Of a stretch of 64,000 nucleotides of DNA, positions 43,551 to 52,372 are shown piece after piece (positions within the stretch are counted from its first letter, which is position 1; each line of letters starts with the position of its first letter). A program made the translations under genes and the position numbers. The stretch is from Acidobacteriota bacterium (lineage in GTDB: Bacteria > Acidobacteriota > Terriglobia > Terriglobales > Acidobacteriaceae), in NCBI GenBank assembly GCA_021779695.1, contig JAJYAE010000002.1:1-64000 (forward strand). The letters run 5' to 3'. The notes below the pieces were generated by a model that was given only the letters and a program-made list of their open reading frames with translations, had not been told where the DNA came from and did no database searches.

Positions 43551-44516
43551 CTATCCGTAAATGCTCCAGTCACGTTGTGTCGCTCGCCTTAAGCTTGTGA
43601 GCGTTTGAAGTTGCGTATCCAGTTCTGCCGAGGTGGTGAACACTAGGCATCCTCGTCGAGGACCAGATTCCGAGGCTGCCGGGAGGCTGGGAAAGTAAGC
43701 ATATTCCAGCCGATCACGAAAACTACTTAACATCTGAAGACACATTTTTTTGCCTCGCCCGTAAGTGTCGTAACCGTAGCCCTCATCAAATGGAACCTCG
43801 AAGTCATCGATCATCACTATGGCGCCACTGTTGCGGTTTAGTATCAACTCAATTTCTCCGAGTAAGGGCAAGTCCTTATTCCAATGTGCGTCCAGGTAAA
43901 AGAAAACGGATCTTCCTTGCGCAAGTGATAAATCGAACAAGCCCTTGAGAAGTTGCCTGGAGTCGGTCAGTGTGACTTCGACATTCTTCCACTTTGCCAA
44001 CCGCTGTTTTGCGTATTCAAAGTATCGTCGGTTCAACTCACAGCTGTATATTCGTCCGCCAAAATTGGCTGCCATGTATTCGGTTGTGGCACCACGACAT
44101 GTTCCGGTTTCTACAACCACTGAGATCTCGCAAACGTCCAGAATTTCCCGAAAAAGATCCATTCGTTTGATTTGACCGTTGAAGGGCTTCGCGCCAATCA
44201 GACGAAGCGATGGAACAGCGAGGTCAATCCAGGCAGCGAGGAGGTAGCCATAGCGAGCTAGCCATTCTCCCCTACCGCGCTCCAGGTACCGTCCTATCGA
44301 TTCGGGCCACTCCGCCGCACCAGACAAGAAGGCGCAGATGCGATCCCTTGCGAAGTGTAGCGGTCTATTGTGACGTGATGGCATTTCGTGTGGCTCCCTA
44401 TAAGGTATCCACCCGTGTTGGCATTGAACCGCAATGGTGATGTCGCTCCAGTCGCGCAGACGAGTATCGAGCGGCTCCGAGGATGATTGCAGAGAACGCT
44501 TACTTCTTTGAACCAA
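43551..44516 (-). CDS. SAM-dependent methyltransferase-like protein
   Basis: 321 aa; the start may be the Met at about residue 45 (44384). The AdoMet-binding motif I is VVVETGTCRGATTEYM (about 130-145), and FFYLDAHWNKDLPLLGEIELIL and VMIDDFEVPFDEGYGYDTYG match a group of methyltransferases found in polysaccharide and natural-product clusters. N-terminal 100 residues are unassigned. No clear link with the arsenic genes around it. Confidence 0.65.
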   Translation of the reverse strand: MVQRSKRSLQSSSEPLDTRLRDWSDITIAVQCQHGWIPYREPHEMPSRHNRPLHFARDRICAFLSGAAEWPESIGRYLERGRGEWLARYGYLLAAWIDLAVPSLRLIGAKPFNGQIKRMDLFREILDVCEISVVVETGTCRGATTEYMAANFGGRIYSCELNRRYFEYAKQRLAKWKNVEVTLTDSRQLLKGLFDLSLAQGRSVFFYLDAHWNKDLPLLGEIELILNRNSGAIVMIDDFEVPFDEGYGYDTYGRGKKMCLQMLSSFRDRLEYAYFPSLPAASESGPRRGCLVFTTSAELDTQLQTLTSLRRATQRDWSIYG

Positions 44517-44542
44517 ACCTAGTATATTGGTTTTGATCTAGA

Positions 44543-45025
44543 ATGCAAATGCGCGACCAAGACGAACGGCGCTTCACCGTGCAACTCCTGCATCGGCGGA
44601 ACTACCAGTTTGTCTCGCAAGCAAGCGAGGATGGCGTACCGCATGGTCAACCATACATATCCGACGAGCCGGACCCCGTGGGCGACAATGCCGGGCCGTC
44701 GACTCCGGCATTGCTTGCGACGGCATTAGGCCACTGCCTCTCCGCCGCACTAATCGAGAGTTTGCGCCACGCTCACATCGATGTGCTGGGTTGCGAAACT
44801 GAGGCCACCGCTGTCGTTAAAACGAACCCAGAAGGTTTCCCTCGAATCGATCACGTGGACGTGAAAGTCCGGCCTAGGTTGACTGCGCAGCATCCACGCA
44901 TGAACAGATGCGCAGCGGTGTTTGAAGATCATTGTACGGTGACTTCGTCCGTCAAACAGGGGATCGACGTCCGAGTTCACGTTGAATGGAAAATCGAAGG
45001 CGAGGACCTCAGCACTGCCGAGTGA
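44543..45025 (+). CDS. OsmC-family protein
   Basis: 160 aa. TPALLATALGHCLSAALIESLRHA contains the active-site Cys of OsmC/Ohr proteins (in GHCLSAAL), with a second Cys in DVLGCETEATAVV. These thiol peroxidases reduce organic hydroperoxides. Divergent from the methyltransferase gene by 26 bp; its 3' end overlaps the truncated end of the disulfide reductase remnant by 17 bp. Confidence 0.85.
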   Translation: MQMRDQDERRFTVQLLHRRNYQFVSQASEDGVPHGQPYISDEPDPVGDNAGPSTPALLATALGHCLSAALIESLRHAHIDVLGCETEATAVVKTNPEGFPRIDHVDVKVRPRLTAQHPRMNRCAAVFEDHCTVTSSVKQGIDVRVHVEWKIEGEDLSTAE

Positions 45026-45816
45026 GGGATGCCGTAAGGAAGGCGCCCTTGGCGCCCGTCTGGAGACCAGCGCTCATGCCCAGTTCCGTGTCGGGTCTCA
45101 CTCCCACGGCAACCAGAACCATCTCACAGTCCTGCTCAAACCCGTTGCTCCCGGCAACCTGGAGATGGCCTCCGGATTGAGTGATTCGCTCCGCTTCGAC
45201 GGCAGTCGAGACCTTCACGCCATGTCGCCGAAGTTCCTGTTCGACGAGCTCTCCGAATTCCGTATCGACAGTCGCAAGAACGGAAGGAGTGCGACTCGCA
45301 ACCGTCACCTCGATGCCGCGATGGGTGAGTGCGTCCACCATCTCCAGACCGATGTAGCCCGCACCCACAATGACAGCACGCCGAGGCTTGACCGTTTCCA
45401 GATACTGATGAACTGTAAAACTGTCCCCCATGGTGTGCAGAAGGAAGACACCCGGCAGCTCAAGACCGCTTATCCGAGGGCGAACCGGCGCAGCGCCGGT
45501 GCCAATCAGCAATTTGTCATTAGGACAGCTTGAGAATGCCCCCTGCGGCATTTTGCACCGTGACCGCTTTTGAACGCGTGTCAACTCGTGTTGCACGATG
45601 TCGTCGCAACATAGAGATGCCATCGAACTCTGTTCGATGTGCGAGGCTATGCCAGTCCGGCGTCTCACCACTCAGGAAGAATGGGAGACCGCAGATACTG
45701 TAGTTAGGAAATTCATCCGCGAGTACGACGCAGACTTCAACATTTGCATCCAGTTCGCGAGCCCGCAGCGCCGCGCTGATGCCTGCGTCGCTTCCACCAA
45801 TGATCACAAATCGCAT
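45009..45816 (-). pseudogene. CoA-disulfide reductase-like flavoprotein, frameshifted and truncated
   Basis: The gene begins at 45816 with MRFVIIGGSDAGISAALRARELD (FAD site) and the CGLPFFLSGE redox-Cys region (SICGLPF). Around 45530-45545 the frame shifts; the second frame continues with NDKLLIGTGAAPVRP, VIVGAGYIGLEMVDAL (NADH site) and LVAVGVRPDTELG. The C-terminal dimerisation domain of about 150 residues is missing, cut near the end of the OsmC gene. It is probably inactive. Confidence 0.8.
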
Positions 45817-45823
45817 GGGTGCC

Positions 45824-46312
45824 CTATCGCTTTCCGATGTTGTCGAGTTCCTTCTGCAAAGCGAAGCTGTCGAGCGTCGCAATAGGGAGGCAGAGAAAGA
45901 GACTGATGCGGCGATCAAGTGCTGCAAAAGCGTGACCGAATGCCCGTTCCACCTCTTGGGGCGAACCCTGCACCGCGGCCGGATCGGGAATGCCCCAATG
46001 TGCCGTCATCGGCTGTCCAGGCCATAGAGGACAAACCTCCTTGGCCGCGTTGTCACACACGGTGAAGACGAAGTTGAGCGGTGGCGAGCCGGGTTGTGAG
46101 AACTCATCCCACGACTTGCTCCGTAAACTAGATGTGTTCAAGCCAGCCTTCTCAATCTGCCGAATCGCCTCGGGACGCACCGTGCCCGTAGGATGACTCC
46201 CCGCGCTAAAGACGGAAAAGTTTGGCATTCCCTTCCGCTTCATGATCGCTTCCGCCATGATCGATCGCGCGGAGTTTCCCGTGCAAAGGAACATTACGTT
46301 GTAGTGCGGCAT
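45824..46312 (-). CDS. arsC: Arsenate reductase, low-molecular-weight phosphatase type
   Basis: 162 aa from the ATG at 46312 with a GAGGAAAG box. The P-loop VMFLCTGNSARSIMAE (C-x5-R-S) is at the N-terminus. The AKEVCPLWPG segment holds the second redox Cys; a third cysteine near LFLCLPI may serve the relay. It reduces arsenate to arsenite for export by ACR3. Just downstream of arsM on the same strand. Confidence 0.9.
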   Translation of the reverse strand: MPHYNVMFLCTGNSARSIMAEAIMKRKGMPNFSVFSAGSHPTGTVRPEAIRQIEKAGLNTSSLRSKSWDEFSQPGSPPLNFVFTVCDNAAKEVCPLWPGQPMTAHWGIPDPAAVQGSPQEVERAFGHAFAALDRRISLFLCLPIATLDSFALQKELDNIGKR

Positions 46313-46359
46313 TAGACTTTCCTCTTCGTCGAGATTGTTCGGGAAGGCAGTTTGCTGAT

Positions 46360-47274
46360 CTAGGAACAGCATCCCGGAGCGCAGCAGCCCCCTGACGCTA
46401 GCGACTTCGGCTTGACGGCATAGACCTTGACGCTCGCTGCAGCCTCATTTACGTCGTACTTCGAAAGCAGCTCTGTCAGGTCTTCATGGAGTGAGGTTGT
46501 CGCCGGAGCGCAGCACGCCGCTTCCGTCACCTGAAGCGGACTGTCTTTGTCCATCGCCGGGGAGCAGCAGCCCGCCTGATTTTCCACCTTTGCGTAGGCG
46601 TTCAGGTCAGCACCACTATCCACAATCTCAACGTGCTCAAAGCCAGCCTCGAGCAGCCCGTTTCGATATTCTTCGATCTTGATTGCGCCTGCGATGCAGC
46701 CAACGTACGCCGCCATGCTCTCGGCGACCGCTTCCGGCAACGCGTGTTTCAGCGCAATGTCGCTCACGGCCACGCGTCCCCCCGGCTTCAGCACGCGTGC
46801 GATCTCGCGGAACACCGCTGGCTTGTCGGGCGCCAGATTCAGTACACAATTGCTGATCACACAATCCACCGAGGCGTCGGGAAGCGGAATACGGTCAATC
46901 GTAGAGAGATGAAACTCAACGTTTGTGTAGCCCGCGTTCTGAGCGTTCGTCGTAGCACGATCGATCATCTCGGGCGTCATATCGATGCCAATTGCCCGGC
47001 CCTCCGGTCCCACCATCTTCGAGGCGAGAAAGACATCGAGGCCGCCGCCCGATCCGAGGTCTACAACCACTTCCCCGGCTTTTAAGTGAGCTGTCGCGGT
47101 TGGATTGCCGCAGGAAAGACCCATGTTGGCGTCAGCCGGAATGGACGTCAGTTCCTCCGGCGTATAGCCGAAGGCCTCGGCGACCGCTTGCACCCCCGAA
47201 TGCTCATTCGACAATGAACTCTCTGCGACTGCCGCGTATTTTGAGCGAACCGATTCCAGCATTTGCTCTGCCAT
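46360..47274 (-). CDS. arsM: Arsenite methyltransferase
   Basis: 304 aa from the ATG at 47274 after a GAGGAGGG box. AdoMet motif [17 protein letters not shown] (about 75-90) and [11 protein letters not shown] fit ArsM. The arsenic-binding cysteines are visible (Cys in GLSCGNP, the VISNCVLNL region, and GCIAGAI), and the C-terminus is Cys-rich ([25 protein letters not shown]). It methylates arsenite to volatile or less retained forms. Confidence 0.92.
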   Translation of the reverse strand: MAEQMLESVRSKYAAVAESSLSNEHSGVQAVAEAFGYTPEELTSIPADANMGLSCGNPTATAHLKAGEVVVDLGSGGGLDVFLASKMVGPEGRAIGIDMTPEMIDRATTNAQNAGYTNVEFHLSTIDRIPLPDASVDCVISNCVLNLAPDKPAVFREIARVLKPGGRVAVSDIALKHALPEAVAESMAAYVGCIAGAIKIEEYRNGLLEAGFEHVEIVDSGADLNAYAKVENQAGCCSPAMDKDSPLQVTEAACCAPATTSLHEDLTELLSKYDVNEAAASVKVYAVKPKSLASGGCCAPGCCS

Positions 47275-47345
47275 ATTCCCTCCTCGTATCTGCAAGAACG
47301 AATATATCGATTGCCATCACATGCGTCAAGGCGTATATTGTGAAT
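47275..47345. promoter_or_regulatory. Divergent ars promoter/operator
   Basis: 71 bp between arsM and arsR. It has imperfect AT-rich symmetry (GAATATATC ... GTATATTGTGAATATGG) of the type bound by ArsR dimers near the -10 of both genes. Both genes have their ribosome-binding sites within or next to it. Confidence 0.55.
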
Positions 47346-47759
47346 ATGGCAGCAAAGGATCGCACCTTCGATATGGAGCGCTTTTTCCAGGCTCTCGGAG
47401 ATAAGACCCGGCTCCGCATTCTGAACCTGATGGGGGATCAGGAGCTGTGCGTCTGCTTTTTCGTTGAGATTCTGGATCAATCCCAGCCCAAAATCTCCCG
47501 ACACCTGGCCTACCTGCGTCGCGCCGGTATCGTCGCAGCCCGGCGAGATGGCAAGTGGATGCACTACCGCATCGTGAACCCGCCTAACGCAGGGGCAGCT
47601 CATCTCCTTACCGAGATTATTGCCTGGTTCCAGACCGATCGCGCCATGCTTGCGGATCGCGGACGGCTTTCCAAAGCCTGTTGCAGCCCGGCGAAATACG
47701 TCAGTCTGCAAGGAGCACCCCTTCCCATTCCCGTGTCGCTCGCCCAGGAGGCCCGATAG
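47346..47759 (+). CDS. arsR: ArsR-family repressor of the ars genes
   Basis: 137 aa from the ATG at 47346. HTH text: [25 protein letters not shown] with the CVC metal site, followed by [17 protein letters not shown] and a wing. A second Cys pair is in KACCSPAKY near the C-terminus, as in ArsR2/3-type repressors. Divergent to arsM and 2 bp before acr3. Confidence 0.92.
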   Translation: MAAKDRTFDMERFFQALGDKTRLRILNLMGDQELCVCFFVEILDQSQPKISRHLAYLRRAGIVAARRDGKWMHYRIVNPPNAGAAHLLTEIIAWFQTDRAMLADRGRLSKACCSPAKYVSLQGAPLPIPVSLAQEAR

Positions 47760-47761
47760 TC

Positions 47762-48883
47762 ATGTCTGCCGCTCCCGCTACTCAGGGTCAAGTCTGCGCC
47801 CCCCACCAAAGGAAGAAGCTCTCGTTCCTCGATCGCTTCCTCACGCTTTGGATATTCCTCGCCATGGCGATTGGGGTAGCTGTGGGCCATTTGGTTCCCA
47901 GCACCGCCGCTTTCGTGAATCGCTTCCAGACAGGGACGACAAATATCCCTATCGCGATCGGCTTGATCATCATGATGTACCCGCCGCTGGCGAAGGTTCG
48001 CTACGAGAAGCTGGGCGAGGTATTCCGCAACAAACGCGTGCTTGGACTGTCGCTGATACAGAATTGGCTGATCGGACCGGCCCTGATGTTCGGCCTCGCA
48101 GTCATCTTTCTGCGCAGCGAGCCAGCCTATATGCGCGGTTTGATTCTGATTGGGATCGCGCGCTGCATTGCAATGGTGCTGGTATGGAATGAGCTGGCGG
48201 AAGGAGACACTGACTACGTGGCCGGATTGGTAGCCATCAACAGCGTCTTCCAAGTCCTCTTCTACAGCCTCTACGCGTGGGCCTTTCTCACCGTGCTGCC
48301 GAAATGGTTCGGTTTGGAGGGGACCGTCGTCAACGTCAGTATCGGTCAGATTGCAAAGAGCGTCGGTATTTACCTCGGAATTCCCTTCGCGGCCGGCTTC
48401 ATCACTCGCTTCGCACTGATCCGCGTGAAGGGCGAAGAGTGGTACAAAACCCGCTTTATCCCGCGCATCAGCCCATTGACGCTCGTTGCCCTTCTTTTCA
48501 CAATCCTCGTGATGTTTTCGCTCAAGGGCGACTTGATTGTGCGGCTGCCACTGGATGTGGTTCGCATCGCGATTCCGCTGGTCATCTATTTCTTGATCAT
48601 GTTCCTCGTGAGCTTCTGGATGGGCAGGCGTCTAGGAGCTGACTATGCTCAGTCGGCAACGCTGTCCTTCACTGCGGCAGGCAACAATTTTGATCTCGCT
48701 ATCGCCGTCGCCGTTGCGGTCTTCGGCTTGAACTCCGGTGAAGCATTTGTCGGTGTCGTCGGCCCGCTCATCGAGGTTCCAGCGTTGATCGGCCTGGTCA
48801 ATGTCGCATTCTGGATGCGCAAGCGCTATTTCGCCGCTGCCCAGCAGGCCTTCGAAGTCCGCCCGGTGGAGGACGCGCCTTAG
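47762..48883 (+). CDS. acr3: ACR3-family arsenite efflux pump
   Basis: 373 aa with ten hydrophobic helices. The essential Cys is in [39 protein letters not shown] is the other ACR3 signature. It exports arsenite across the inner membrane. The start at 47762 follows an AGGAGG-like box in the arsR 3' end. No ArsA-type ATPase is present. Confidence 0.94.
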   Translation: MSAAPATQGQVCAPHQRKKLSFLDRFLTLWIFLAMAIGVAVGHLVPSTAAFVNRFQTGTTNIPIAIGLIIMMYPPLAKVRYEKLGEVFRNKRVLGLSLIQNWLIGPALMFGLAVIFLRSEPAYMRGLILIGIARCIAMVLVWNELAEGDTDYVAGLVAINSVFQVLFYSLYAWAFLTVLPKWFGLEGTVVNVSIGQIAKSVGIYLGIPFAAGFITRFALIRVKGEEWYKTRFIPRISPLTLVALLFTILVMFSLKGDLIVRLPLDVVRIAIPLVIYFLIMFLVSFWMGRRLGADYAQSATLSFTAAGNNFDLAIAVAVAVFGLNSGEAFVGVVGPLIEVPALIGLVNVAFWMRKRYFAAAQQAFEVRPVEDAP

Positions 48884-49006
48884 GAAATCGGCGCTCGCGA
48901 AGAGGCTGTGGCGTAATTGGCGTCGTGCGTCCGCTTGGCATTTGTTGAATTGTGCTGCCTCTGGCTATCGGATCAGACCCCCTTGACAGACGAGTGACCA
49001 AGCTCC

Positions 49007-49942
49007 TCACAGTCCCAAATTGTCATTCACAGCAACAGCTAGATCTTGCTCCGACCCAAGATATCGCTCCGTAGTCTGGATAGAGCTGTGGCCAAGCAAG
49101 AACTTAATCTGTTCAAGGTCGCCACCATTCTTGCGGCATAGCTTTGCACAAGTTCGGCGCAGATCGTGCGCGCCGAAGTGTTCGATCCCAATCTCCTTTG
49201 CACACTGCTCAACGACAGACCAAATGGCCCAGTCGCCCAGCTCGTCGCCGATCACTTTCCCGCTCTTCGAGAGCGGTCGCAGCAGACGGCCTTTCTCAAT
49301 CTTGGCCGCTATCATCCAGGCGTCGATTGCTTGCTTAACCCATAGCGGAATCGCCACCGTACGAATCCGGCCGCCTTTGCCGCGCAGATCGGCCACCACC
49401 CACCGGCCCTCGCGCAGCTGGATGCTTTCAATATCCAGGCTGGCCAGCTCCTGCCGGCGTAGAGCGCAGCCCACTAATAAGGATAGGATCACGTAATCGC
49501 GCTTTCCTTTGAGCGTAGAACGGTCAGGGACGGTCAGCAACTCCTTGGCCTGGTCCCGCGTCAGCCAGTTCCCTAGCCTGGTTCCCTTCTGGGGAAGGTT
49601 GGGAACGCCGGCGAGGTTTGCGGCCTCTTCAGCGTCGATGATTCCATTGCGCTGCGCCTCGCCGACGAGCTTGCGCACCGCGGACAAGCGAACGTTGACA
49701 GTCGATGCGCTCAATTTCTTCTCCAGCATGGCGGCACGATATTCCATGAGGAGAGCGCGAGAGAGCCCCTGTGAGCGATTCGCGCACAGGGTAAACACCT
49801 CGTCCAGCGTTTTGGCGTAGTTTCGCTTGGAATGCTCGGAGGCGACAGAGTTCAGCACCATCTCCCGCAAGGCCCGAATTGCGGCGCTGCGATCGAGCTG
49901 CGCGTCCCCCGACGAAGGGATGAGAGCCAAGGAGGAGCTCAT
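49007..49942 (-). CDS. Tyrosine recombinase
   Basis: 311 aa. The N-terminal SAM-like DNA-binding domain is followed by the catalytic domain with the Arg in VGCALRRQELASLD, HDLRRTCAKLCR, the His in FLLGHSSIQTTERYLG and the Tyr in TERYLG. All catalytic residues (R, H-x-x-R, H, Y) are visible. Possible roles are multimer resolution or cassette integration; a 27-bp palindrome lies 35 bp upstream. Confidence 0.9.
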   Translation of the reverse strand: MSSSLALIPSSGDAQLDRSAAIRALREMVLNSVASEHSKRNYAKTLDEVFTLCANRSQGLSRALLMEYRAAMLEKKLSASTVNVRLSAVRKLVGEAQRNGIIDAEEAANLAGVPNLPQKGTRLGNWLTRDQAKELLTVPDRSTLKGKRDYVILSLLVGCALRRQELASLDIESIQLREGRWVVADLRGKGGRIRTVAIPLWVKQAIDAWMIAAKIEKGRLLRPLSKSGKVIGDELGDWAIWSVVEQCAKEIGIEHFGAHDLRRTCAKLCRKNGGDLEQIKFLLGHSSIQTTERYLGSEQDLAVAVNDNLGL

Positions 49943-49976
49943 AGGAGCCCACCGTTACCATGACTATGCAAATCCC

Positions 49977-50003
49977 AATTTGGCAATGGGCCATTGCCAA
50001 ATT
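49977..50003. repeat. 27-bp palindrome upstream of recombinase
   Basis: Perfect 13-bp arms AATTTGGCAATGG and its complement with one central base. Part of the same text (CAATTTGGCAATG, then GATTGC) recurs inside the nuclease gene near 50797. It may be a recombinase core site, or a terminator for the gene that ends at 50048. Confidence 0.55.
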
Positions 50004-50047
50004 GATCGGGCCGGACGATTCCTCGTTCCCCGTTGATACGGAAGGTT

Positions 50048-51115
50048 TTATTCCTCATCGGGCGCTTCCTTCCGCAAGCTCTCCATCTCCGACCGGAGCT
50101 TGTTGACGACCTCCTGCAGGTCCTCAACGGTGGGCAGCTCCTCCCGCATGGGCGCCGGAAGCTCTCGGGTCACGTGATAGGTCGAGACGCCGATCGGCTG
50201 ATTGATGGTCTCCAGAGCGAATTCCACGATGGGACCGCTCCGGCTCTCGCAAAGGAGAACTCCGATGCTCGGTCCTTCGACCGGCGTTCGCATCGTGCCG
50301 TTCACCGCCGCAAGGTAGAAGCCCAGTTTGCCGGCATGTTCGGGCTGGAAGGCACCTACCTTTAATTCGAAGACAAAATAGCGGTGCAAGCGAACGTGGT
50401 AGAAGAGCAGGTCGATATAGAAGGTCTGCCCGTCCACGGTCAACGGCACCTGACTACCCACGAAGGAGAAGCCGCGGCCCAGCTCCAGGAGAAGGTCGCG
50501 AAGATGCGTCAACAGCCCCCGCTCGATCTCCCGCTCCTTCGCAGCCTCGGTCACAGTCAGGAAATCGAAGTTGTAGGGGTCTTTGAGGATCTTCTCCGCC
50601 ATATCCGACTCTGGAGGCGGCAGCTCTCGCTGGAAGTTGGTTAGTGCCTTCCCTTCCCTCTCGTGCAGGCCGCTCTTGATCTGAAGAACCAGGACATCCT
50701 GACTCCAGCCGTATTCGAGCGCTGCCCGCAGGTACCACTCTCGGGTAGGACGATCCTTGACCCGGTCCAAAACCCTCAGATTGTGGCCCCAGGGCAATTT
50801 GGCAATGAGCGATTGCAAAATCTCCGGCTCCGGCCAAGCCTCGGCCAGAGCACGCATGTACCGGAAGTTCCGGGGGCTGAAGCCTTCGACACCGGGGAAC
50901 TCAGCCTGCAGGTCATGAGCTAAACGCTCATTGATCTTGCTTCCCCACTCCTCGGTCGCAAAACGCTGGCTGAGATCCCGGCCGATCGACCAATAGAGGA
51001 GGACGAGCTCGTGACTGACAGCGAGGCCGGCGCGCACCTGGGCGGCCCGGATACGTCCTTTGAGCTCCTGGAGCAGCTCCTGGTAGCCGGAGGGTAGCTG
51101 GAGGCTGTTTTCCAC
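50048..51115 (-). CDS. YhcG-type PD-(D/E)XK nuclease (DUF1016)
   Basis: 355 aa. The N-terminal DUF1016 domain has VLLYWSIGRDLSQRF, SPRNFRYMRALAEAWP and KLPWGHNLRVLDRVKD. The C-terminal nuclease domain has FYIDLLFYH (Asp) and YFVFELKVGAFQPEHAGKL (E-x-K). Such proteins are common in mobile regions and some act in defence or in plasmid maintenance. Full length. Confidence 0.9.
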   Translation of the reverse strand: MENSLQLPSGYQELLQELKGRIRAAQVRAGLAVSHELVLLYWSIGRDLSQRFATEEWGSKINERLAHDLQAEFPGVEGFSPRNFRYMRALAEAWPEPEILQSLIAKLPWGHNLRVLDRVKDRPTREWYLRAALEYGWSQDVLVLQIKSGLHEREGKALTNFQRELPPPESDMAEKILKDPYNFDFLTVTEAAKEREIERGLLTHLRDLLLELGRGFSFVGSQVPLTVDGQTFYIDLLFYHVRLHRYFVFELKVGAFQPEHAGKLGFYLAAVNGTMRTPVEGPSIGVLLCESRSGPIVEFALETINQPIGVSTYHVTRELPAPMREELPTVEDLQEVVNKLRSEMESLRKEAPDEE

Positions 51116-51247
51116 GAAATTAGCCTAGCACAATAATCAGCAACGACAACCAGCATTATCGTGGGTAATCTCTGATGTTCACACGGAGGGTTTTCAGCAG
51201 GTGTGCCAATAATCCCGGTATCCTGAAAGTGCCAGAAAGTTGAGGTT

Positions 51248-51808
51248 TTGATGGCTCGACCCGTCAAATGGTCCCGCGATCTGCACTCCATCCGGGAGCG
51301 CGCTGCCAACGCGCGTACCGAGACCTGGGGCCGGGTGGACATTGAGCGGCTCTTCGACGTTGGTCGCGCCACTGCCCAGACCCTCATGAAGGCCATCGGA
51401 GAGGTCCAGCCGGTCGGCGGAGCCCACTTCGTCGAACGTAGTTCCCTGCTCAGCTTCCTTGAGGCCATGATCGACGCGCCGGATTTCGACCAGGCGCTTC
51501 GTGCCCGAGTTCGTGAAGCCGAGGCACCCCCCTCTCCTAAATCGTTGAGAGTCGCTTTGCCTTCGGATCTCCGCAGCATCATGGTAAGGGACCTACCGAA
51601 GAACATCTCCCTTTCGCCAGGGCGACTGGAGATTACGGCCGATTCTGCAGTTGCCATGCTGGAAAGTCTGGTGCTCCTCGCGCAGGCTATGCAAAACGAC
51701 CTCGGCCAAGTGCAAGCGGTCCTGGAGCCCCCCTCCGCCCCGCCCGTCGTAGAAGATGACGACCTACGCGCGTTCCTCGCGGAGCTGCGAAGCCAGCATC
51801 AAGGCTAA
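51248..51808 (+). CDS. Hypothetical protein with HTH-like segment
   Basis: 186 aa. The segment GRVDIERLFDVGRATAQTLMKAIGEV and following GAHFVERSSLLSFLEAM could be an HTH-type DNA-binding fold. The C-terminal half has a beta-rich part (RLEITADSAVAMLE) and an acidic tail. It lies just before the repeat array of the replication core. No family recognised. Confidence 0.6.
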   Translation: MMARPVKWSRDLHSIRERAANARTETWGRVDIERLFDVGRATAQTLMKAIGEVQPVGGAHFVERSSLLSFLEAMIDAPDFDQALRARVREAEAPPSPKSLRVALPSDLRSIMVRDLPKNISLSPGRLEITADSAVAMLESLVLLAQAMQNDLGQVQAVLEPPSAPPVVEDDDLRAFLAELRSQHQG

Positions 51809-51825
51809 TCAGCAACACCTGTCCA

Positions 51826-51969
51826 GACGATTCGCGTAGAGGTAGCGATTCGCTTACAGTGAGTCATTCGCTGACTGGAGGTGTGAGTGAACCGCTCATA
51901 GGGCTGGAAGCGAACCGCTTATTGGAGGTGTGAGCGAGTCGCTTATTGGACCTCTAAGCGACTCGCTTA
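51826..51969. repeat. Intergenic palindromic repeat array (iteron-like)
   Basis: Seven copies of a motif with consensus AGCGANTCGCT, a palindrome with one central base, begin at 51826, 51844, 51862, 51886, 51909, 51933 and 51957. The first three are 18 bp apart, the rest 23-24 bp. The last is a perfect 15-bp palindrome (TAAGCGACTCGCTTA). An AT-rich stretch follows (51970-52040). Iterons plus AT-rich DNA are typical of an origin or partition site. Confidence 0.85.
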
Positions 51970-52105
51970 TGCTTAATAGATAAGGGTTTAGGTAATTTCT
52001 TTAGAAAAGAAAAATAGTAAAAAGAGAGATTAACGACGACGACGTTATCTCTTTTGTCCTGACTTCACAAAATTGCCCCTGTTTCCTAAATAGGTTCACC
52101 TTGTC
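51970..52105. other. AT-rich segment next to the repeat array
   Basis: A locally AT-rich run (TAATAGATAAGGGTTTAGG, then AAGAAAAATAGTAAAAAG) lies between the palindromes and the HTH gene. Such a segment beside iterons is the usual place of origin melting, and it may also contain the operon promoter. No DnaA box matches TTATCCACA exactly. Confidence 0.45.
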
Positions 52106-52162
52106 ATGGGTTTGTACTTTCGGCTAGTTTCACACAGCCTGACCGCTTACGATCACATCACG

Positions 52163-52372
52163 ATGTCTCCACGCAAAAGGGTACGCAAATCTGACAAATT
52201 GCTGACTTCCGAGGTTGCCTCTGTGCTCGGCATATCGCAGCGCACGCTTTTGCGCCGGCTAGCTGCCGGTATTTGGGAAGAACCGATGCGCGACCCAGAA
52301 AATAATTACCGGATGTGGCGTCCGGCTGAGGTTCAGAAATTACGTGAGGAGCTGGAAAGAGAGAGACGATGA
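52163..52372 (+). CDS. MerR/excisionase-type HTH protein
   Basis: 69 aa from the ATG at 52163; an upstream ATG at 52106 would add 19 residues. It reads LLTSEVASVLGISQRTLLRRLAAGIWEEPM, a clean MerR-like winged HTH, then RMWRPAEVQKLREELER. The stop overlaps parA by 4 bp. It may regulate the operon or bind the repeat array. Confidence 0.75.
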   Translation: MSPRKRVRKSDKLLTSEVASVLGISQRTLLRRLAAGIWEEPMRDPENNYRMWRPAEVQKLREELERERR

